From assembly GCF_030247185.1 (NCBI RefSeq), contig NC_080570.1, positions 148,896,641 to 148,960,640 of the forward strand: a stretch of DNA of 64,000 nt, written 5' to 3'. This document shows, piece by piece, positions 1-10,515 of this stretch (position 1 is its first letter; every line of letters starts with the position of its first letter). Source of the stretch: Malaya genurostris. Taxonomy: Eukaryota; Arthropoda; Insecta; Diptera; Culicidae. The notes under the pieces were generated by a model. That model did not search any database and was not told where the DNA came from. It saw only the letters and a program-made list of their open reading frames with translations. A program made the translations under genes and the position numbers.

Positions 1-1010
1 TGAAAACTGTTCAATATGCCAAATAGTCGATGAATAATTATCTGAAAATCATGCGAAATTTGTTTCAAAATTGTCCTAAACTTATCTGCAAATTGTCTGT
101 TTTTTTCAAATTTGTTCTGTTTTTTGTCTTTGAGGCTTCTGAAAATCATTGGAAATTTATCTAAAATTGAATAAAAATTCTTTGAAATTACTTGGGAATC
201 TACATAAAAAAAACAATGCCAACCGCCTAAAAGTTGTTTGCAAAATGTATACAAATTTGCAAAATTGTTTAAAAGTTCTGAATTTCATCAAAACATTATT
301 TGAAAACGGTCAAACAATTTTATGAAAACGATTTCAAAGTTATCTCTAAGTTCTCTGGAAAGTAGAAAATCGTCAATGGTTTTAAAATGCCCAAGAAAAT
401 ATTCAAAAAGTATTTCAAAATAATCTGAAATTGGTCTGAAAATTTTCCCGAATAAGTGTTTTAAAATAATACTAAAATAATTTGAAAAAGATCTGACTAA
501 TATTTTTGGCAACTGAAAAAAAACAGATTGAATATTGACTTATTTTTTTTATAAATACTTTAATAATTGTTTTAAGAATGAATGAAAACCTTTTGGAAAC
601 GATATAAGAATTGGTAGGAAACTATCCGAAAACTGTAATTCGAGAAATATATGCAAAACTGATGAAAATGGTATGGAAATCGTTCGAAAGTTATCCATGA
701 TTGTTCGAAATTTATCTGAAAATTGCTTCAAAATCGATTGAATACCATCCTGTATAACATAACAATCCTTCAAATCGTCAAAAAACTATCTCACTATTGT
801 TTAGAAATCATCTTATCATGTTAGACAATGCCACGATGAACATGAGTAACAAATTTTCTGACAATTTTTAAAAAATTCTCTAGAAACTATCTGAAATTCA
901 TCAGAGCAGTTGTTTGAAATTTGTTCGAGTAAAGAAGAATGAAAAATTAGAAAAGAGTTTTAAAATCAGTCTGAAAATCATCTAAACACTAATCGAAATT
1001 TCCTGCGATT
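1..1010. repeat. Degenerate short-period AT-rich array
   Basis: The stretch is built from diverged copies of short words such as TCTGAAAATTGT, ATCTGAAAATCAT and TTCGAAATTTATC, spaced roughly 10-25 bases apart. No open frame in it resembles a protein; the two 74-codon minus-strand frames are low-complexity translations of the repeat. It looks like an old minisatellite, and its left edge lies outside the window. Confidence 0.6.
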
Positions 1011-1667
1011 TCCGGCAATTCCACACGGAAACCCCCATAAACAAAAAACAACTAAAATATTAGTTATTTTTTTAAATTTTAACTAACTAATTGTAATTTC
1101 TTCAACTGTTTTTCTTTTGCTGTTGGTTCAATCGTTGCACAAATTAGAGTGAAACTAATCATTTGTCCGGTGTTCAAGTGCACTTTGCTTCTTTCGATTT
1201 AATTTTCATCATATCTTCGACCCATTAGCAGTTAGTAATTGTTTACATTGTAGTTGTGGAAACAGTGATTAAAGTAACTAACAATTCAGTTTAATTTTGT
1301 GTGTTGGCAATTGTCTGCTTTGACTAAGAGATCGTTCTCAAGCCAAGGAAAAAATTTTATCTGGTTTCAACATTGAAGTTAGAGATTCCATGATTGATTT
1401 TACGTTTCGTCTTCGACTCATCAGTGCAGTGTAGCAGCTGACCAGCAAACTTCCTTCGTTCAACCTGAGCACCACCAACTGTTGACCATTGGAAGCAATT
1501 TATTTTCGATTGCCACAACCGTTTTGTTCCGCTAACTTTCGCGATTCATTCCTAGCTGACTGCTGGTGCACTGATGCCCATGATGGAACGGCGGTCGAGG
1601 GCGGTCAATCGGTCACTCGCTAGGCTAGGCTTTTATTTTGATCATATCCGAGGTCCGAGAGCAGCTT

Positions 1668-1732
1668 ATGCACACGAAGCCCCGTTACTTCGTCATCGTC
1701 ATGTTTTTCGTCTCTTTGTTTTGTGCCTACTC
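1668..1732 (+). CDS. Candidate first coding exon with a signal peptide
   Basis: An ATG at 1668 opens 21 codons plus two bases that encode a basic start (MHTKPR) followed by a hydrophobic core (VIVMFFVSLFCAY), typical of a signal peptide. The frame runs straight into a good splice donor, GTAAGC, at 1733. The 500 bases upstream look like a 5' leader, with Inr-like TCAGT words near 1287 and 1420. An overlapping frame from the ATG at 1574 (MPMMERR...) also reaches the same donor, so the true frame is uncertain and the upstream ATGs could be uORFs. No later exon was recognised in the window, so the rest of the gene would lie beyond it. The identity is unknown. Confidence 0.35.
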
Positions 1733-3353
1733 GTAAGCCTAGACATTTTTCAGCTGGTTTTCATTGTATCTACGCGATGGGCACACATATACCTGCATAC
1801 AATGGGCCCTCTTGGAACTCACGACACCAGCACCAGCACCAACACCCTCAGTTTCGATTATTTGCGAGACTCAAACTGTGCACAAGAGAAGATGGGCAAG
1901 CAAACAACTGTTTAGCCAATGTTTTGCTTACAATTCAATCATCCATACTCTGGTCCCAGTAGGCGCTGTGTAGTTGTAATTTCCTTCGACTAGGATGGTA
2001 CTAATACAGATTATCGGCTGGATGGTATTGGTGTCACAATTGACAAGTAGAAAAATGACTTGAAGAAAAAACAGATTGTATGAAGGACAAAGAGACGATA
2101 AGTGGACCCAGGAATGAAAATTTGGCAAATCTTTCACCTTGACTTTCCGTGCAAAGCCTATAATCTAGTCTAATTCCGATCTACAAGAAGCGAAATTCCC
2201 TTCCTAACCTTCATTGATTCGGAAAATTTTCCCGCGACATAGAATTTTCCTTCTCCTCTCTCAGGCAGAGGCCATTTTTGTGCAAATTCTAATTTTTTTA
2301 AAAAAGACGTTTTACACTTGCTAAAAATAGAGAAAAAACTAAAAAACTGATACTCACTCTTACTGTGTACCCAACATTCATATTTTTTCTCTGTTGTTCC
2401 TAATGAAAAGGCAGCGAAAAAGATGATATTGATCAAAACAAAAACTGCGTCATCGTTTTGTTCAGGGGTTTTTTTCCTTTGGATAGAAAAAAATAGCCTC
2501 CTTCTGGGTGCTATTAGCACTGCTTAGCACTCTAATCGTCGTTATCCACACTGTACAGGCACTATTTTCCAATGACAATAGAAAACTTAAACTTGACACA
2601 CACTGATTTCCAGGAAAAACAAGGGAACAGAAATGGCGTTCCGAATTTGTGCTTAATCCACTTTTCTTTCTCTACGTTTCTGTCAAGGGCACCTCCCTTG
2701 TGTGAGACTGCTGCGTTCCTTCCGAGCTCTGAGGTTCTCTACACCACCTCGAACGGGTACGGGTTCGCATCCGAGCACCGATTCTCGTCTACCAAGACGA
2801 AGCCTAGATGACTTCCTGCTTTAGGACGCCCACGGAAGTGCCTTTACTGAAATAATCTGGGATATTTTTTTTTTGCTGCTTCCTCTATTATTTGAATGAG
2901 ACAACAACTGGTGAAAAACTTCTTCGCTGCTCTGTGGAACAAAAGCCTCTGAAGCTCGCTCCGTTCGTGTTCTGTTTGTAGCGAACGGCTCAGATGATGA
3001 TGATGGTGAAACTCTCCGCGTTCTTTCCTCTCGCGTTTCCACACTCAAACCGCCCATTCGCTTGACCAATCGATTCACAGCTCCCTCTCACACTCTCTCA
3101 CTGTCTATTCTTCGCTCTCTTCGCTGGTTATCCGATATTCAAATTATGTTGTTCTTCACATTCGTAGGAGCGACTTCACACACACATATCCGAACGCCGT
3201 AAAGGAATACAGATTGTTGTATACAAAATATTTAGCGAAATATAGTGGGGAAATTATTGTACATCAATATTCGATACGTTTGTGTTAGCGAGAAAAACAA
3301 TAAGGTTATGTAAACTTTTGATTAAAATTTGACAGTTTTCTAGTTGTTCTAGT
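1733..3353. other. Unassigned, no supported gene
   Basis: I see no domain-bearing frame. Around 3085-3130 there is a pyrimidine-rich CTCTCACACTCTCTCACTG block (GAGA-like on the minus strand), which could be promoter DNA. Nothing confirms a transcript. Confidence 0.4.
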
Positions 3354-3515
3354 TTATCACTCAACTGTTTGTATAAAAAGGTACCCGAAACCTACGCTTT
3401 CCAAACAGAATTGTAAAATCAACGAAAACTTTTATAATCACGTCGCAATAATCTAAAGAAAAAGTAAGCAAACAAAAACCTATCACTCAAAACGTCCTTC
3501 GAAAAATCAACCAAG
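3354..3515 (+). repeat. Dispersed repeat, copy 1
   Basis: This stretch, beginning TATCACTCAACTGTTTGTAT, aligns by eye with 6987-7165, beginning TATCACTCAACTCTTTGTAT. Shared blocks include the TCACGTCGCAATAATC / TCGCGTCACAATAATC words and AAAGTAAGCAAACA / AATGTAAACAAAGA. The two copies are in the same orientation about 3.6 kb apart. The family is unknown. Confidence 0.5.
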
Positions 3516-3668
3516 TGACAGTTTCACCAAATACAAATAATAATACCCCTAGGTCCCACACAAACTATTCGCTATTATTTGGTTCACCAAAATCGAACAA
3601 GTTAGCCTGGCCCTTTGTTCTATTCAGGCTTGAAAAGTGAGTGATACCGACAACATAATTCAATGTTG

Positions 3669-3898
3669 CTATGGATAAATGTCCCAGTTTGGCGGTTCAA
3701 TGCATAGGACGATGGTCTTACAAGCCAGTTGTCGTATGTTCGAGCCCCGACCTGGAAGGATTCTTAGTGTCAGTAGGATCCATAGTACTAGCCATGAAAT
3801 GATTCTGTACACTAAGAATCGGCTGCGAAGTCTGTTGAAACAGAAAGGCCAAATTCCACAAAACGAATGTAATGCCAAGACTTTGTCTATGGATAAAT
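3669..3898 (+). mobile_element. tRNA-derived SINE with 12-bp target-site duplication
   Basis: A 206-bp body (3681-3886) is flanked by the exact direct repeat CTATGGATAAAT at 3669-3680 and 3887-3898. The body carries a good RNA polymerase III B box, GTTCGAGCCCC, near 3748, and a 3' tail ending AATGTAATGCCAAGACTTTG, the kind of tail shared with LINE partners. The A box upstream is weak. It does not encode a protein. Confidence 0.75.
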
Positions 3899-4655
3899 AG
3901 GTTTTGTTATTTTTGTATAAACAATCTAGAAATTAAAAACCAGAATTGCATTCTGTTATATGGACTTACAGGTAGCTTGCAAATAAACTAGCAAATTGGT
4001 AATATTTTCTCATTTTTAGTACCCGATACTACTCCCGCGCTAACCGGAAAAACAACAATGACGACGCAAATATAGAGTACACAAATTTACCCATCTGTCC
4101 ACACTTCGAAATAGGCAAACAGCTGAGGTTCGGGATCAATGCTTAGTACAATTTCTTTAAACACATAGTTCATACTTTGAATAAATGAAGAAATGGGTTT
4201 CTAACTAGAAATATGCCTACACGTGCTTAGCATATTTCTTGCCAAAAGCTTCATTTGAAATGCTGTAAATTACGGACAAAGATTATTTTCGCAAAATGGT
4301 ATGTCTTTTAATCAAGATAAATATTGAGATGTTGAATCAAGAAAATATGCTCATCTATGATTTTCCAATGATTTAATTTCGCTATATATTTTATATATTT
4401 TGTAAAATAGTTTAATCCATCCAAATACATATCTTCATATTCTCGTGTCGCACAGTTCGCTAAACCTTTGTTCCATCCATTGTGAAATAAATGAGCAAAA
4501 TGTTTCATAAAAACTTAAAACACGCAGTTTAGCTTACTTCACAATTGTTCCTAGCAGTATTTTTTTCGATTTAACCGCAGGTATCAGAATAATAAACAAT
4601 AACTATGGAGAACTGAATTGTACCTCACAGTGATGCTAGCTGTATAGAATTTTTT
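3899..4655. other. Unassigned AT-rich DNA
   Basis: No coding frame, RNA gene or clear repeat boundary is visible here. Confidence 0.4.
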
Positions 4656-4960
4656 TTAAGTACACTGTCACCAAAGACATCATATTAACATCATTTCCCG
4701 AACAAATCATTGGCAACGTCCTTTTTTGCAAACATGGTGCCCTCAGACGAGTCCGCATCGAATCTCCTACATAGAAGCAGGGGAGAGAGATGTCAAATTC
4801 GTGCGCGCCAAAATAGCAGCACTGCGCACCCATACAATTGACATGATATGTTGAATGTGATGCCGTGCGATGGCGTCATTGAACTGAAGATTGATTTCGC
4901 TCCAAGCTGACAGGGTCTGCTGTCACTCTACCTTGACACGTAGAGTAACAGTGTACTTAA
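4656..4960. mobile_element. MITE-like element with TTAA flanks
   Basis: TTAA occurs at 4656-4659 and 4957-4960, immediately next to the inverted termini GTACACTGT and ACAGTGTAC. The 297-bp interior has no coding capacity. TTAA duplication is the hallmark of piggyBac-type insertion, but these termini lack the usual piggyBac ends, so the superfamily is tentative. Confidence 0.45.
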
Positions 4961-4964
4961 GAAA

Positions 4965-4991
4965 ACGTAGCACACGTAGCACACGTAGCAC
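4965..4991 (+). repeat. Three tandem copies of ACGTAGCAC
   Basis: A 9-base unit is repeated exactly three times, directly after the right end of the preceding MITE-like element. Confidence 0.9.
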
Positions 4992-5124
4992 AAATTGTGT
5001 CCTCGAAATTTTGTCAGAGCATTCCGTATTATAATTTGTGTTTGGTTTCACTCTTCTATTAAGGGACAATTTATAATTCCCGGAAACCAGCCATTGTTGC
5101 TAAACGCAAAAGGAGTGTTCTCCG

Positions 5125-5290
5125 CTGTCGTTGAACTGAAATTCAGAAAAAGGCGAGTGGGTAATGTTACAGACATAACTGGAGGACGTAAATACGAATA
5201 AAACTGAAATGCTTCTTTCACACTTCCGAATATAGATAATCGTTCGTATAAGTTGATTTTGTGAATTTTACAACTTTTACTGGATTGCTC
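5125..5290 (+). repeat. Dispersed repeat, partner of 55165-55325
   Basis: Blocks such as GTGGGTAATGT, ACATAACTGGA, CACTTCCGAATAT and GATAATCGTTCGTAT occur in the same order at 55165-55325. This marks a dispersed family present at both ends of the window in the same orientation. Confidence 0.65.
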
Positions 5291-5348
5291 TCAGAATTGT
5301 AACGATAATAAAGCAACATGGAACAAATGAGAACCACAAATAATGCTA

Positions 5349-5806
5349 TAAAGGGTGATCTTTTTAAGAGTTCTAGGATTTGATTTTCAAAAACAAGACA
5401 CAACACAGCTTCGCTTTAGACGACCCATGCGCAAGGTTCAATTTTGGCACAAATAATGACACCGGTTCATAATTCACACCAAACAGTAACTTTTTTGGAA
5501 TGCGTTGGTAGTTTTTGCACTGTTTCTGGCTGGTCTCTACTGCAGCTGCGGCGATTTTGCTTGTTGACGTATGCATTCAACCAGAAATGAGCTTCGTTAC
5601 TAAACACAATTTTTCGTTAAAAAACTTGATCTTCCTCCAACTTTGCAAGCGCACATTCATGATTAAATTATAGACCAAACGACGATTCATGATTGAATTA
5701 TAGACCAAACGAAAAAAGTTTAACAATGACACAAGACACGATTCACGTGCGATCTGTCAAAAACAGTGTTACCAAAAGGATATCAGCAAAAAAAAATCAC
5801 CCTTTA
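5349..5806 (-). mobile_element. Deleted Tc1/mariner-superfamily element, TA flanked
   Basis: The element (5351-5804) has inverted termini AAGGGTGAT and ATCACCCTT next to TA dinucleotides. On the minus strand, broken frames resemble the middle of a transposase: residues like SNEAHFWLNAYVNKQNR and, after a frameshift, VTVWCELWTG. From family knowledge this fits mariner-related transposases with a D41D-type spacing (rosa-like), a tentative assignment. At about 454 bp it is a deletion derivative. It also contains a 29-bp direct duplication (ATTCATGATTAAATTATAGA...) near 5656-5712. Confidence 0.65.
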
Positions 5807-5984
5807 GTAGTAGATTTACATATTCAGTAGAGGAAAACTTGGCAAAATCATTCCGGAATATTTCAATGGTTCTGGAAGGAGTCAATCTTTAGAATTTATC
5901 CGATGTTCACGACTGTTGAGTATTTTTTACCATAATTTAATTATCTACACCAGAACCACCAAAATTGTAGATTCAGCATTCAGA

Positions 5985-6665
5985 AACTAAACTGAGTTCA
6001 AGACAACTGAAACTGAAACTGAATTAGAAATATGGTACAGGCTCAGAATTAGGTTGCAAAATTCGGGCTCGAAATCCAGGTCAAGAATTTAGTTAGATTA
6101 GTTCTAGAATTTTGAAACTGAACTCTAGTTATCCATTAGTTCACGCATGTAGGTTCTGAATTCTAGAAATGTATTCTGTGTGTTAGAAAGTAAATTGTAA
6201 AACTGAATTCAGGAATTAAATTCTGGTTCGGAAGTTAGTTCAAAAACTTAAGCTCGGATTTCAGATCTAAAATATTGTTCCAGAATCCAGATCTAAAATT
6301 CGTATCATGGATTTTGTTCCAGAACTCTGAAGATGAAATTCCAAATCAGAATTGCGTATTCATATTCCGAATATAAATCAAGGAACTAAATTCAGTTTCG
6401 GAATCTAGTCAAGAAACCAGTTCCAGAATCAAGAATTAGGTTAGGAATTCAGTTCTAAGGTCATAGTTTCAGTTTCTGAACCTGTAATCGTGAACTAAAT
6501 TCTGAAACTGAGTTCTGAAACTATATTCTAAACCTGACAATAAGTTCAGATTCACGTGGACCAGAATCCAGGTTCTAAATACAGTTCCTAAATTCAGTTA
6601 TTTCTGTTTCAGAATCCAATCCAAAGTTTAATTGCCGAGTCCAGACTCAATGCTCAGAAGCTGAA
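5985..6665. repeat. Degenerate GAATTC/CTGAAA array
   Basis: Diverged short repeats of the type TTCAGAATTC, AACTGAATTC and CCAGAATCCAG fill this segment. It belongs to the same style of array as 56080-57560 and 58741-62180. There are no coding features. Confidence 0.65.
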
Positions 6666-6745
6666 TAAAATGGTGTTTTTCTTACGAAGATTTGCTGTTA
6701 GCAGGAAAAAACAGCTTTTTCGTTTTTCAATAATTGCTGTTTTTC

Positions 6746-6944
6746 TAATGTAGCGTTTACACTATTGCTGGTTGCCAGCATGCTGGTGCCAGTGTACTGC
6801 CCTCTTAGGAAAAAACGTTCAGCGGTGGTGCTTCGTTGGTCTAATACGTTGGATCATTGGACCACACCTGAACGTTTTTTCCAAAGAGGGCAGTACACTG
6901 GCACCAGCATGCTGGCAGCCAGCATAAGTGTAAACGTCGCATAA
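6746..6944. mobile_element. Tourist-like MITE with long inverted repeats
   Basis: TAA flanks (6746-6748 and 6942-6944) enclose a 193-bp element whose ends are near-perfect inverted repeats of about 73 bp (6749-6821 and 6869-6941), containing GCCAGCATGCTGGTGCCAGT and its complement. The loop is about 47 bp. A 3-bp TAA/TTA duplication is typical of PIF/Harbinger-derived MITEs. Confidence 0.8.
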
Positions 6945-6986
6945 GATTGTAAGTTGAATCTAAATTACTAAGCCGTTTTTCTTGTC

Positions 6987-7165
6987 TATCACTCAACTCT
7001 TTGTATCATATGATACCTGAATCCTTAGACTCCCGACCAGTTCTGAAAAAAAAACTATGAAAATCTTTTCAATCGCGTCACAATAATCAGAAGATAATGT
7101 AAACAAAGAGAAACTGTCACTTGCTCTTATATGGCCATATGAAGAATCAACCGAGAATTTTTTTT
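6987..7165 (+). repeat. Dispersed repeat, copy 2
   Basis: This is the partner of 3354-3515, in the same orientation. Identity is by eye only. Confidence 0.5.
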
Positions 7166-7366
7166 ATCTGAATGCTGTGTGAGCTCATAAAATAACTGTT
7201 GAACTGAAAAAGGATAGAATATCAATAGAAAATAAAAATTGAAGTGAGTATTAATACAAAATAGTGAGAGTATGGCATTTGAAAGAAGCGTGAAATAAAT
7301 AATAAATGCTTCTACAATTGTTATTCTTTACAAGCAAACAAACTCGAACATTGAAAAAGTTTTTCG

Positions 7367-8392
7367 TACACACTTAATGTTTTTAAGGAAAAATTCATCA
7401 CTTCAATCGAAATTACCGATTTATCCGCTATGCTTACGTAAATTGACGTATTCCGCTTTAGCTTTTTACCGAAATTCGACTGTCTGAAATACATATACCG
7501 AAAAACTGGTAATTTTGTTCCGAACAGTTTTTACTTTGAACTGATCGATCAGCAGTTAATCTGTTTCTAACGGATCGTTCGGTAAATATTAACGAATCCA
7601 ATTGTCAACACGCCATATTGATTTTTAGTTTAATTTGATCAAATTGAGTAAAAAGGAGTCGATTTTAAACAAAATTCAATGTCTAGATGCTTCGTTATTC
7701 GTGTTATGCGATTATCTTCGAGTTAAATATGGACTGTAAGTATAAGTAGAGCACAATGATGATTATAGTGATTATAATTATGGTGCTTTTCCGCAGGCGC
7801 CCTTCTTCGTTCTTAAAAAAAATATGGAAGCACAGGCTCTAGTTTCTAAATATTCGGCTCTTGCATCAGCGACAGGCAATGCTCCTCAAACACTTTGGTT
7901 CCATGCAAATGCAAGCCACCCTGCAGATAAAATGTTTCATTTGTTCATAATAAATACAATATTTGCAATCGAAACACTAGCTACAACTGGGGAATGTTTC
8001 CGACGAAGTTTGGAATTCATATAAAAATAACATATATTTTCAATTAAATAGTGAAATGCATTCGAAGTTCAATTATTTTGTTTTTGGTTTTCTGAAATTT
8101 CAAACATTATAGTCAATTAAATTCAAAATTTATTTCATATTGTACTAAACTGTAGAAATTACTGAACTAATCGGTAGTTTTAGAATCTTCCCGTGCTGGC
8201 CAAACAGTACAATATTTACCGAGTCCTCATCACGAATTACTGATCAATATGGTTAAAAATGACAGCTCGAATAAACTTCAGCTTCACTGAACGTTCGTCA
8301 ATAAATAAATTACTGAGCTGATTGCGGGACGCTCAGCTGTGTAAAAGTCGGTAAAAATATTGCTGAGTTCGGTAAAGGAAATAAAGTGTGTA
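7367..8392. mobile_element. Possible non-autonomous element with CACACTT ends
   Basis: TA dinucleotides at 7367 and 8391 border the termini CACACTTAAT and (reverse complement) CACACTTTAT. The outer parts are rich in TTACCGA and GGTAA words. The inverted similarity beyond the first ten bases is weak. A 66-codon plus-strand frame at 7824-8024 shows no recognisable domain. Confidence 0.4.
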
Positions 8393-8657
8393 AACAAATA
8401 CAAATGCAAGCGGTGCTAAATTTTTTATTGTTTTCTCGTTGCCAGATTTACGATTTTTCTTTCCGCTGATCTCTAAAGCCGTGCGCTGAAATCAAGGGGC
8501 ACCGAAGTTCAAAAAAAATAATCCTAGAGCCGGCCCTGTAAATTCATTATCTTAAAATCAGCGGTTGTGAAACTTCCTATCTTTCATTTTATCAACAATA
8601 TTCAGACTCTTCTCGTCTCCACAACACGACACAGGACGTTAACGAGATATTCCTTTG

Positions 8658-9590
8658 TACACGCAGAGAAATAGAACACATTAGATTCTAATATATTAAG
8701 TCTTTAAATCAATTTCCAACAATTGTTTGAATTAAATAAAATTATTTTTGAATTAAAAAATTATGTAGACTTTGGAATTAAACCTAATCAAATATATAGA
8801 GTCTTAGCTTTAAATTCATGGGTGTTGATTAAAATTTGTCGTCCTTGAATCAAATGCCAGTGATTATTGATTCTAAAACATTTTCATTGAATCAAACATT
8901 GGGACAAGTCGATTTTGTGATATTTAACAGAACTTTTTCTAAGATTTCCTCGTTCGAGAAAGTAATAATTTTCGAAGCAGTTGACGAATTGAAACTATCT
9001 GTTTTATTGAAATCGTTATAATTGTACGATACCATAGTGAGTGCTTTGATAGGATAGGTAGGTTATGAATTATTTATGCACATTTGTATTCATTCCAGAG
9101 AACGGTTTCACAGCAGAGCTTTTGGAAAATTTTGAAAGGAAGGAAGTAGAGGAGTCAATACCACAACCGTACCTAGCTGAGCGTACAAAGTGCATTAAAT
9201 ATTAAATAAAAAAAATTTCAACAATTTGTCAAAAGTTATTTTCAAATAAAAATTTAATGAATTTAAAAAAAATCCACCATTGAATCTACACACATTCGCA
9301 CGAAAGCCTGATTTTAGAAACAAAGCTAATTTGCTTTGAATCAAATAAAAATTGTATTTGATTCCAAGTGAAATGAAATTCAGGTGGAAGTGAAATATAT
9401 TTGAATTCAAAGAACAATATATTTAAATTTAATGTTTTTTTTATTTATTTCTAATAATAATTTGCTTTGATGTAAATATCAAATATATTTGAATCAAAGG
9501 AAAATGGAAATAAGCGCTGATTCAAAATATAATATCTTTGAATTCAAAGTGTAATATAATAAAATTTAAAATCAATTTTTCTGCGTGTAG
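8658..9590. mobile_element. AT-rich MITE with CACGCAGA termini
   Basis: TA flanks at 8658-8659 and 9589-9590 enclose 929 bp with 13-bp terminal inverted repeats, CACGCAGAGAAAT on the left and CACGCAGAAAAAT (reverse complement) on the right, one mismatch. The interior is extremely AT-rich, with repeated TTTGAATTCAAAG words, and non-coding. Confidence 0.65.
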
Positions 9591-9735
9591 ATAACTCGCT
9601 GCTAGAAATGTTCACTTAAGAAACTATATTCAATCGAAATCAGTAGACGTAACAAATTTTCACTAACATCGAATTCAACAAGGACATTTCGGATCGAAAT
9701 TTAACGGTTCCAGTGAGTATTACTTGATATTTAAA

Positions 9736-10515
9736 CTATTTGGTAACTTTTCTAAAAATCGCTACAAATTTATCGCCATTGTTCCTCGTTACCTTTTTGC
9801 CTTCTTCGCTACTGTCCAGTAGCTTATCGGATAGTACATCCTGCTGAACCTCAGCATCATTCAGTCGTTCGAATGCCGGATGGTGCGTGATATGAGCGCA
9901 CATCCATTCGTGCAGATCTTTCACATCCGTTACCGTATAGATTAGACCTCCCTCTCGCAGTACATAGCTGTACTCACTGAGCAGAGCCTGGTTTATGATT
10001 CTCCATTTGTGCTTTGCCCTCTTGAAATGAGGGTCCGGGTAAAGGAAAAACATTTTCTCCAACTGTTCCTTTTGAAAGTAGTTGACCAAATATTTCATCG
10101 CATTCGTTCGAATGCAGGCAATGTTCTGATACTTTCCTTCGTGCAATTTTCGCAATGCCTGAATACGATCCATAACATAGTCCGAAACCTTGACTCTAAT
10201 TTCCATTCCAACGGAAAACTTATCGGGATAAAGCTCTCCAAGAGTGACTAGAAAGCCGCCGTATCCGCATCCAATATCAGCGAATTCAACTCGACGATCG
10301 CCAATCGTTGGATACTGCTGACTCCAGTCATAGTCTTCCGGACGAACCGGGCTGCATAGGAACACATTAGCATATTCATTCACATTAAATATTCAGGAAT
10401 AATATACTCACTAATCAAAACTATGATCGGCAATGGGATTCGAATGGGCTCTCTGTCGGTAGAAACGCTTTTGAGGTAACTTTACCGTAACACTACTGGA
10501 ACCGTCGGTATCCAT
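9736..10515 (-). CDS. Mettl1: tRNA (guanine-N7-)-methyltransferase, METTL1/Trm8
   Basis: The product methylates G46 of tRNAs using S-adenosylmethionine, normally with a WD-repeat partner (WDR4/wuho, not in this window). There are two exons: 10515-10412 (34 codons plus TA) and 10351-9736. The 60-bp intron has GTGAGT and CAG borders, and the join restores HSFDYPVRPEDYDW. The protein is 239 aa, close to the family size. The SAM-binding motif DIGCGYGGF lies at 60-68, GMEIR at 83-87, and the family signature FFLYPDPHFK at about 136-145. The start ATG at 10515 gives MDTDGSSS; an upstream in-frame extension lacks homology-like character. A frame starting inside the intron (MNEYANVF...) is not the real start. 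The gene stands alone between repeats and looks intact. Confidence 0.96.

Noticed and set aside
2821..3078. 85-codon minus-strand frame near the GAGA-like block
   Set aside because: No recognised domain and no conservation evidence; the promoter idea alone does not support a gene.
10009..10251. 80-codon plus-strand frame across the METTL1 gene
   Set aside because: It is the antisense shadow of the conserved methyltransferase exon.
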